Assembly (NCBI RefSeq): GCF_014303735.1
Contig: NZ_CP060296.1
Coordinates: 755,501-819,500 of the forward strand
Origin: Variovorax sp. PAMC28562
GTDB lineage: Bacteria; Pseudomonadota; Gammaproteobacteria; Burkholderiales; Burkholderiaceae_C
Direction of reading: 5' to 3'
DNA: 64,000 nt
The stretch's first letter is position 1. Every line of letters begins with the position of its first letter. Of this stretch, positions 59,142 to 64,000 are shown piece by piece. Both the position numbers and the translations under genes were made by a program. The notes beneath the pieces were generated by a model, which was given only the letters and a program-made list of their open reading frames with translations, made no database searches and was not told the origin of the DNA.

Positions 59142-59942
59142 CTAGCGCAGGCCGAGCACGTCGAACATGTCGAACAATCCGGCCTTTTGCTGCGCGAGGA
59201 ACTGCACAGCGCGGAAGCTGCCTTGCACGTAAGTGGCGCGGCTGGCCGACTTGTGCGTGATCTCGATGCGCTCGCCAGTGCCGGCGAAGAGCACGGTGTG
59301 GTCGCCGACGATGTCGCCGCCGCGGATGCTGGCAAATCCGATGGTGGACGGGTCGCGCTCACCGGTGAGGCCTTCGCGGCTGTAGACGGCGCATTCCTTC
59401 AAGTCGCGACCCAGCGCGTCGGCGATCACTTCGCCCATCTTCAGCGCGGTGCCGGACGGCGCATCGACCTTGTGACGATGGTGCGCCTCGATGATCTCGA
59501 TGTCGTAGCCGGTCGAAAGTGCCTTCGCCGCCATTTCGAGCAGCTTCAAGGTGACGTTGACGCCGACGCTCATGTTGGGCGCCATGACGATCGCGATGTT
59601 CTCGGCGATCTTGGCGATCTCCGCTTTTTGCGCGTCGGTGAAACCTGTCGTGCCGATGACCGCTTGCACACCGAGTTCGCGGCAGACCGCGAGGTGCGCC
59701 AAGGTGCCTTCAGGCCGCGTGAAGTCGATCAGCACCTGGGCATCTTTGAGCCCATTGCGCAGATCAGAGACGATCGGCACGCCGCTCGCAAAACCAAGGA
59801 ACGCGCCGGCGTCGGTGCCGAGCGCTTCGGAGCCCGGCACATCCAGCGCGCCGGCCAGTTCGAGGTCAGGCGCGTTGCGCACGCCCTCGATGAGCATGCG
59901 GCCCATGCGACCAGAGGCGCCAGCTATCGCGATACGCCGCAT
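59142..59942 (-). CDS. dapB: 4-hydroxy-tetrahydrodipicolinate reductase
   Basis: A 266-residue reductase of the lysine/diaminopimelate pathway. It begins [20 protein letters not shown] with the Rossmann nucleotide motif; [39 protein letters not shown] and [20 protein letters not shown] are the DapB signatures, the last holding the catalytic His pair and Lys. The ATG at 59942 is one base after the bamE stop. Order bamE-dapB with fur divergent is widespread in Betaproteobacteria. Confidence 0.97.
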   Translation of the reverse strand: MRRIAIAGASGRMGRMLIEGVRNAPDLELAGALDVPGSEALGTDAGAFLGFASGVPIVSDLRNGLKDAQVLIDFTRPEGTLAHLAVCRELGVQAVIGTTGFTDAQKAEIAKIAENIAIVMAPNMSVGVNVTLKLLEMAAKALSTGYDIEIIEAHHRHKVDAPSGTALKMGEVIADALGRDLKECAVYSREGLTGERDPSTIGFASIRGGDIVGDHTVLFAGTGERIEITHKSASRATYVQGSFRAVQFLAQQKAGLFDMFDVLGLR

Positions 59943-59943
59943 G

Positions 59944-60498
59944 TCAGCGGGTGGTGGTGGATTCGAGCGGCGGGTAGCTCGGCGGCAGCGGAGCCAGCGA
60001 AGCGGCAGATGCGTCAGGCTTGATGCTCTTGTCCGGCACGAACTTGCTGAGTTGGTCTTCACTGGCTTCGAGCACGGGCACCTTGCCGCTACGCTTGCGG
60101 GCATCGACAGCCGCCACGAATTCTTCTTCGCTCGGCATGGTGTCGCCGTCGAAGCGGTCGAGTACCTCGCCCTTGAAGTAAACAGTCAGGTGGCGCTGCT
60201 GAGCGTCGACGCCTTGCCGACGAATGGTGAAGACGTAGTCCCAACGATCGACATGGAACACGTCGGTCAGCAGCGAGGTGCCGAGTACTTCGCGCACTTG
60301 CTGTCGCGACATGCCAGGCTTCAGTTGCTCGACCTGCTCTTTGGAGACGAAGTTGCCCTGGACCACCTCGACCTTGTAGGGCGTGACAGCGCTCAACGCA
60401 TCGCGCGTTCGGGTGCCGAGGTTGGTGCAAGCGCCCAGACAGAGGCTCGCGGCGACGCCGGCGATAAGCCAGACGCGGCTTTTTGAATTGGCAAGCAT
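59944..60498 (-). CDS. bamE: Outer membrane protein assembly factor BamE
   Basis: A 184-residue lipoprotein of the BAM complex. The signal ends at LGAC with Cys24. The mature part has [40 protein letters not shown] and [20 protein letters not shown], the SmpA/OmlA pattern. The C-terminal 60 residues extend beyond the enteric protein, ending Pro/Ser-rich, as in other Betaproteobacteria. It is divergent from fur with an 87-base gap. Confidence 0.94.
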   Translation of the reverse strand: MLANSKSRVWLIAGVAASLCLGACTNLGTRTRDALSAVTPYKVEVVQGNFVSKEQVEQLKPGMSRQQVREVLGTSLLTDVFHVDRWDYVFTIRRQGVDAQQRHLTVYFKGEVLDRFDGDTMPSEEEFVAAVDARKRSGKVPVLEASEDQLSKFVPDKSIKPDASAASLAPLPPSYPPLESTTTR

Positions 60499-60585
60499 GG
60501 GGGAAAAGGGTGACGATATGATCGGCGCATTGTAGCGGCTGGCCCCCGGCGGACCCCGTTCCGTACGGCCCACGCAGGAACGACC

Positions 60586-61005
60586 ATGGCCAACATCGAC
60601 GAACTCAAGAACACCGGCCTGAAGGCCACCTTGCCGCGCCTGAAGATTCTCGAGATCTTCCAGACCGGCGGCCTGCGGCACATGACGGCCGAAGACGTCT
60701 TTCGCATTTTGCTCAACGAGCACTCCGACATCGGCCTGGCCACGGTTTACCGCGTGCTGACCCAGTTCGAACAAGCCGGAATCCTGGAGCGCAGCCACTT
60801 CGAAAGCGGCAAAGCCGTTTACGAGCTAAACGAAGGCAAGCACCACGACCATCTGATCTGCACATCGTGCGGCAAGGTCGAGGAGTTCTACGACGCCGAG
60901 ATCGAGCGGCGCCAGCAAATGATCTCTCTCGACAAAGGCTGGATTCTGCAAGACCACGCCATGTCGCTGTACGGCCTTTGCGCCGACTGCGCCAGCCGAC
61001 GCTAG
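60586..61005 (+). CDS. fur: Ferric uptake regulator Fur
   Basis: A 139-residue repressor. The winged helix is at the N-terminal side ([40 protein letters not shown]). The metal sites include [19 protein letters not shown] with His and Cys ligands and CADC near the end. Iron-loaded Fur would repress the siderophore receptor, which carries a Fur-like box. AGGAA lies before the start. It is divergent from bamE and its stop overlaps the hprK stop by four bases. Confidence 0.97.
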   Translation: MANIDELKNTGLKATLPRLKILEIFQTGGLRHMTAEDVFRILLNEHSDIGLATVYRVLTQFEQAGILERSHFESGKAVYELNEGKHHDHLICTSCGKVEEFYDAEIERRQQMISLDKGWILQDHAMSLYGLCADCASRR

Positions 61006-61958
61006 TCCTGCCGGCCGGACTCCATCGCCCTGTGGTGCCGCTCCACGAATTCGGCATAGGTGTCGATGCCGCGCAGCTGCAAAATTGAATTGCGCACCGC
61101 CGCCTCGACCAGCACCGCAATGTTGCGCCCTGCCACCACCTGGATGATGACCTTGCGCACCGCGATGCCCAGCACATCTTGCGTCAGCGGGGCCGAGGGC
61201 ATGCGCTCGTAGTCGCGCTCGAAGCTGTCGCGGCGCACCAGATGCACGATGAGCTTGAGCCGCATCTTCCGGCGCACAGCCGTCTCACCGAAGATCGCGC
61301 GAATGTCCAACAGGCCGATGCCGCGCACTTCAAGCAGGTTCTGCAGCAAGTCGGGGCAGCGGCCTTCGAGCGTGTTCTGGTTGATCCGGTAGAGATCGAC
61401 GGCGTCGTCGGCCACCAGACCATTGCCACGGGAAATCAACTCCAGACCCAGCTCGCTTTTGCCGAGGCCCGACTCGCCGGTGATCATCACGCCGAGCCCC
61501 AGGATGTCCATGAAAACGCCGTGCATCGACGTGCGCTCTGCAAAATGCTTGGACAGGTAGGCGCGCAGCAGATCGATGACGAAGGCCGAGGATTCGCGCG
61601 TGGCAAAGAGCGGCAACTGGGCGCGCTCGCAGATCGACAGGAGTTCGTCCGGCGCGCTCTGGGCATCGGCCAGCACCAGCATCGGCGGCTCCAGTGTCAC
61701 GATGCGGCCGATCCGGCGGGCGCAGTCTTCGGGCGTTCCGCGCGTCAGGTAGGCGACCTCGCGGGCGCCGAGGATCTGCACACGGTAAGGATGGATGTAG
61801 TTGAGGTAGCCGACCAGGTCTGCCGCTGACTGCGCGCGGCTGATGACCTCGATGTCGAACTGGCGCTCCGAGGCTCCCAGTCCCGCCAGCCACTCCCAGC
61901 GAAGCGAGCCGCGAAACTCCTCGAACATCGCATCGGCGCTGATGACGGTCGGCTTCAT
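61002..61958 (-). CDS. hprK: HPr kinase/phosphorylase
   Basis: A 318-residue bifunctional kinase. The P-loop GESGLGKS is at residues 161-168, followed by [20 protein letters not shown] and [20 protein letters not shown], the HprK/P signature. In Proteobacteria it modifies the HPr-like proteins of the PTS. The ATG at 61958 gives [17 protein letters not shown]; upstream open frame to 62078 is not conserved. It follows ptsN after 28 bases. rapZ, often downstream, is absent because fur converges on it. HPr and enzyme I are not in the window. Confidence 0.95.
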   Translation of the reverse strand: MKPTVISADAMFEEFRGSLRWEWLAGLGASERQFDIEVISRAQSAADLVGYLNYIHPYRVQILGAREVAYLTRGTPEDCARRIGRIVTLEPPMLVLADAQSAPDELLSICERAQLPLFATRESSAFVIDLLRAYLSKHFAERTSMHGVFMDILGLGVMITGESGLGKSELGLELISRGNGLVADDAVDLYRINQNTLEGRCPDLLQNLLEVRGIGLLDIRAIFGETAVRRKMRLKLIVHLVRRDSFERDYERMPSAPLTQDVLGIAVRKVIIQVVAGRNIAVLVEAAVRNSILQLRGIDTYAEFVERHHRAMESGRQD

Positions 61959-61986
61959 GCGCGCGACCGTCCTGCTGCCGATGCGT

Positions 61987-62454
61987 TCAAGCCACCTGCG
62001 CCGACTGCCATCCTGCGATGAGTGCGTGCAAGACGGATGCGTCGGTGCTCGACTTGATCTTCTCGCGCAAAGCGGCATCGCTCAACAGCTCGGCAATTTC
62101 GGAGAGGATCTCGAGGTGTTTCTGCGTCGCCGCTTCGGGCACCAGCAAAAAGATGAGAAGCACGACCGGCTGTTCGTCCGGTGCGTCGAAGCCGATCGCA
62201 TTGGCCAACTGGAACACCGCCGCCATCGGCGACTTCAGTCCCTTGATGCGGCCATGCGGAATCGCGACCCCGTGACCCAAGCCGGTTGAACCAAGCCGTT
62301 CACGGGCAAAGAGGCTGTCGGTGATGAGGGCTCGGCCCAACCCGTGAAGGTTTTCGAACAGCAAGCCGGCTTCTTCGAAAGCACGTTTTTTGCTGGTGGC
62401 GTCGACGCTCACGAGCACTTGGGCGGGTGGCAGGATGGACGCGAGGCGATTCAT
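61987..62454 (-). CDS. ptsN: PTS IIA-like nitrogen regulatory protein PtsN
   Basis: A 155-residue EIIA-Ntr protein. His67 in [13 protein letters not shown] is the phosphorylated residue of the family. [20 protein letters not shown] and [20 protein letters not shown] are conserved. It is the last phosphate acceptor of the nitrogen PTS and signals to potassium and nitrogen metabolism; kup in this window may be among the processes it affects, though direct contact is not shown. It lies after a strong terminator that ends hpf. Confidence 0.95.
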   Translation of the reverse strand: MNRLASILPPAQVLVSVDATSKKRAFEEAGLLFENLHGLGRALITDSLFARERLGSTGLGHGVAIPHGRIKGLKSPMAAVFQLANAIGFDAPDEQPVVLLIFLLVPEAATQKHLEILSEIAELLSDAALREKIKSSTDASVLHALIAGWQSAQVA

Positions 62455-62491
62455 GGTGGGGAAGGGCGGGGGCGATTATGCACTGGCCCCG

Positions 62492-62524
62492 AAAAAAGCA
62501 AAGGGCCGCTAGCTTGGCGGCCCT
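62492..62524 (-). terminator. Strong terminator after hpf
   Basis: On the - strand AGGGCCGC (62524-62517) pairs perfectly with GCGGCCCT (62509-62502) across a 7-base loop and runs into TTGCTTTTTT (62501-62492). It follows the hpf stop by 32 bases and precedes the ptsN start by 37 bases, so ptsN needs read-through or its own promoter. Confidence 0.88.
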
Positions 62525-62556
62525 CGATCATGCAAGAGGATTTACCCAAAGGAGAA

Positions 62557-62886
62557 CTACATCACACGTTTAGGCGCTTCGTGATGATGATCTTGCAGAC
62601 GGTCTTTGTGGCGCACCACCTGACGGTCGAGCTTGTCGACCAGTTCATCGACGGCGGCGTACAGATCAGCGTTACTGCACTCGGCAAACAAGTCACTGCC
62701 CTTGACGTGAATGTTGCACTCCGCCTTTTGCCGGCGTTCCTTTTCCTTTTGCTTTTCCACCGTGAGGATCACCTTCACATCGACCACTTGGTCGAAGTGC
62801 CGGGTGATCCGGTCCAGCTTGCTCGTGACATAGCTTCGCAATGCGGGCGTGACGTCGAGGTGATGGCCGCTGATCGTCAGATTCAT
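62557..62886 (-). CDS. hpf: Ribosome hibernation promoting factor
   Basis: A 109-residue short-type HPF/RaiA protein. It begins [20 protein letters not shown] and has [20 protein letters not shown] and [20 protein letters not shown], the RaiA fold that binds the ribosome's decoding site. The frame is open to 62925, but the perfect AGGAGGT at 62898-62892 decides the ATG at 62886. In many Proteobacteria rpoN lies directly upstream; here a 331-base gap and a helicase gene do. Confidence 0.95.
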   Translation of the reverse strand: MNLTISGHHLDVTPALRSYVTSKLDRITRHFDQVVDVKVILTVEKQKEKERRQKAECNIHVKGSDLFAECSNADLYAAVDELVDKLDRQVVRHKDRLQDHHHEAPKRVM

Positions 62887-62891
62887 GAATG

Positions 62892-62898
62892 ACCTCCT
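62892..62898 (-). promoter_or_regulatory. hpf: Ribosome binding site of hpf
   Basis: AGGAGGT, the ideal sequence, lies five bases before the ATG at 62886 and rules out the upstream in-frame ATG at 62925. Confidence 0.85.
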
Positions 62899-63217
62899 GG
62901 GAAACGTTGCAGAAATGGCCAGCATTCCGGGATGGAAAGTGGCCGGCGGAAACGGAATGGCACCGGAACAGAAACGGAAGGATTGTTGGGAGTGGGGTGG
63001 AGCGCCAAGCAGAAAGAGGGTGGGTTCGATTCACTATGCCCACGTTGCCGAGGCATTGCAATCCCTCTCTTTCCCCAACATTTGGGGTGACTTTGGGGAC
63101 ACATTTGTCCGCTACCTAATTCATAGCAGTTCGTGTGCGCCCGCATTGGTCGGCAATTCGATTCAGCCGCAAATCAAAGCCCGGTCGTCGTTACATCGCC
63201 ACGCCGCCGGCAGGGGA
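62899..63217. other. Non-coding gap with several inverted and direct repeats
   Basis: Between hpf and the helicase gene no supported gene is seen. The stretch contains GTGGG (63020-63024) with CCCAC (63039-63043); GAAAGAGGG (63012-63020) with CCCTCTCTTTC (63063-63073, bulged); CCCCAA-CAT-TTGGGG (63073-63087); GGACA-CATT-TGTCC (63097-63110); and GCTA..TAGC (63111-63127). TTTGGGGTGAC and TTTGGGGACAC lie in tandem (63081-63102). The palindrome ATTGCAAT is at 63055-63062. It must hold the hpf promoter, but the repeats suggest something more, such as a structured RNA or the scar of a mobile element. Confidence 0.5.
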
Positions 63218-64000
63218 TCAACGCCAGCTCGCTCGCATCCGGCTCAGCAAATCGATGGTCGCGGCGGGTGGCGGCACCGCGGGCGCCCTCGCAGGCGGTG
63301 CGGGCCATGTCACCTGCTCGAACCGTGCCGTGTCGGCCGCGGTAATGAAGCGAGTGCGCCCGGCATAAAGGTGCCGGTCACCGCGCACGGCCTGCTGCGT
63401 GACATAAAAGCGCTGCGGCACCAGCAGGTGCAAGTGGTCGCGCGCCCGCGTCATGGCAACGTAAAGCAACCGCCGCTCTTCCTCGAGCTCCTCGGCGCCC
63501 TGAGCAACGTCGGCCGGCATGCAGCCGTCGACCACATTGAGCACGTGAACCGAGTTCCATTCCTGGCCTTTGGCCGAGTGGATGGTCGACAGGATCAGAT
63601 AGTCCTCGTCGAGCAGCGGTGGCCCAGAGCGATCGCTCGTGGCCTCAGGCGGATCGAGCGTGAGCTCGGTCAAAAATCGCTCGCGCGAGGCATAACCGGA
63701 GGCGAGCCGCGCCAGCTGTTCGACGTCGCCACGTCGCACGCCCGAGGTGTCGTCGTGCAGCCGTTCGAGGTGCGGGATGTACCAGCGCAACGCGAGTTCC
63801 ATATCGGCTGGCCAGCTGAGCGACGACTCACGCAAGGCAGCGTACGTTTCGGCAAAGCGTTGCCATTCGACCTGCGCTGCAGCGGGCGGCATGAATGCCT
63901 TTACCGCGGCGCCGGGGTCGGCGGCCACGTCCATGGCATCCAGCAGGCGTGTTGCTGTCGCCGGCCCGATGCCCGGAATCATCTGCGTCACGCGAAAGCC
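63218..64000 (-). CDS. UvrD/Rep-type DNA helicase, C-terminal part
   Basis: A superfamily 1 helicase whose gene runs off the right edge; the frame is open to base 64000 with GFRVTQ before the first GTG, so the visible 260 residues are the C-terminal part. Motif V region LILSTIHSAKGQEWNSVHVL and motif VI EEERRLLYVAMTRARDHLHL are complete, with the catalytic arginine in TRARD. The last 60 residues are Ala/Pro-rich and less conserved. It is likely an ATP-dependent 3'-5' helicase in repair or replication restart; which subfamily cannot be told without the N-terminal half. Confidence 0.92.
   Translation of the reverse strand, partial: GFRVTQMIPGIGPATATRLLDAMDVAADPGAAVKAFMPPAAAQVEWQRFAETYAALRESSLSWPADMELALRWYIPHLERLHDDTSGVRRGDVEQLARLASGYASRERFLTELTLDPPEATSDRSGPPLLDEDYLILSTIHSAKGQEWNSVHVLNVVDGCMPADVAQGAEELEEERRLLYVAMTRARDHLHLLVPQRFYVTQQAVRGDRHLYAGRTRFITAADTARFEQVTWPAPPARAPAVPPPAATIDLLSRMRASWR

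Noticed and set aside
62903..62920. Possible sigma-54 promoter (TGGCCATTTCTGCA) before hpf on the - strand
   Set aside because: The GG and GC elements are 8 bases apart instead of the required 10, and the site lies too close to the start codon.
63021..63035. GGGTTCGATTCAC, like a tRNA T-arm
   Set aside because: The flanking bases do not pair as a T stem and no other tRNA arm is found.

Overview
The window is GC-rich and densely packed, with gene order and protein types of a betaproteobacterium of the order Burkholderiales, most likely family Comamonadaceae (Variovorax/Acidovorax-like). Supporting signs are the leuS-lptE-holA-proA block, the fur<>bamE-dapB arrangement, the hpf-ptsN-hprK block, a GshA/GshB glutathione pair of the proteobacterial type, and a short intergenic repeat between flgI and flgJ that resembles repeats I remember from Comamonadaceae. 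The genus is an inference; no rRNA or tRNA gene is present to anchor it.

Positions 1-19909 are a flagellar locus. It begins inside flhC (master regulator) and continues on the + strand with motA, motB, flhB, flhA, flhF and fliA. On the - strand follow flgA-flgM-flgN, with a good sigma-28 promoter in front of flgM. Divergent from flgA runs a + strand flgBCDEFGHIJKL operon encoding rod, hook, P and L rings, the rod muramidase and the hook-filament junction proteins. Two HDOD-type signalling proteins (19946-22499), the second with a degenerate EAL domain, follow directly. Many junctions are 4-base ATGA overlaps (flhB/flhA, flhA/flhF, flgJ/flgK), so translation is probably coupled. No che genes, flhG, flagellin or fli export genes lie in the window apart from fliA.

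Positions 22608-36880 hold mixed metabolic and accessory genes: a thiolase joined to a PaaG-like crotonase, a probable pyrophosphate-type phosphofructokinase, a small CWC cysteine-rich protein, a zinc-ribbon metallopeptidase divergent from a DHA2 drug exporter, a class II glutamine amidotransferase, a TonB-dependent siderophore receptor with a PepSY membrane protein behind a Fur-like site, then gshB, benE and a polysaccharide deacetylase.

Positions 36859-48065 are all on the - strand: a secreted serine protease lipoprotein with three C-terminal repeats and visibly lower GC, kup (potassium uptake), gshA, proA, holA, lptE and leuS. gshA and gshB are separated by about 6.4 kb of unrelated genes.

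Positions 48244-57908 are a complete + strand glycogen operon, glgB-glgX-glgC-glgA-glgP, converging on a - strand bamE-dapB-exbB-exbD operon. fur diverges from bamE and converges on hprK. The nitrogen-PTS/ribosome hibernation block hpf-ptsN-hprK has a strong terminator between hpf and ptsN. The right edge is the C-terminal part of a UvrD/Rep-type helicase. The 331-base gap before it (62887-63217) is rich in inverted and direct repeats and is the least explained stretch of the window.
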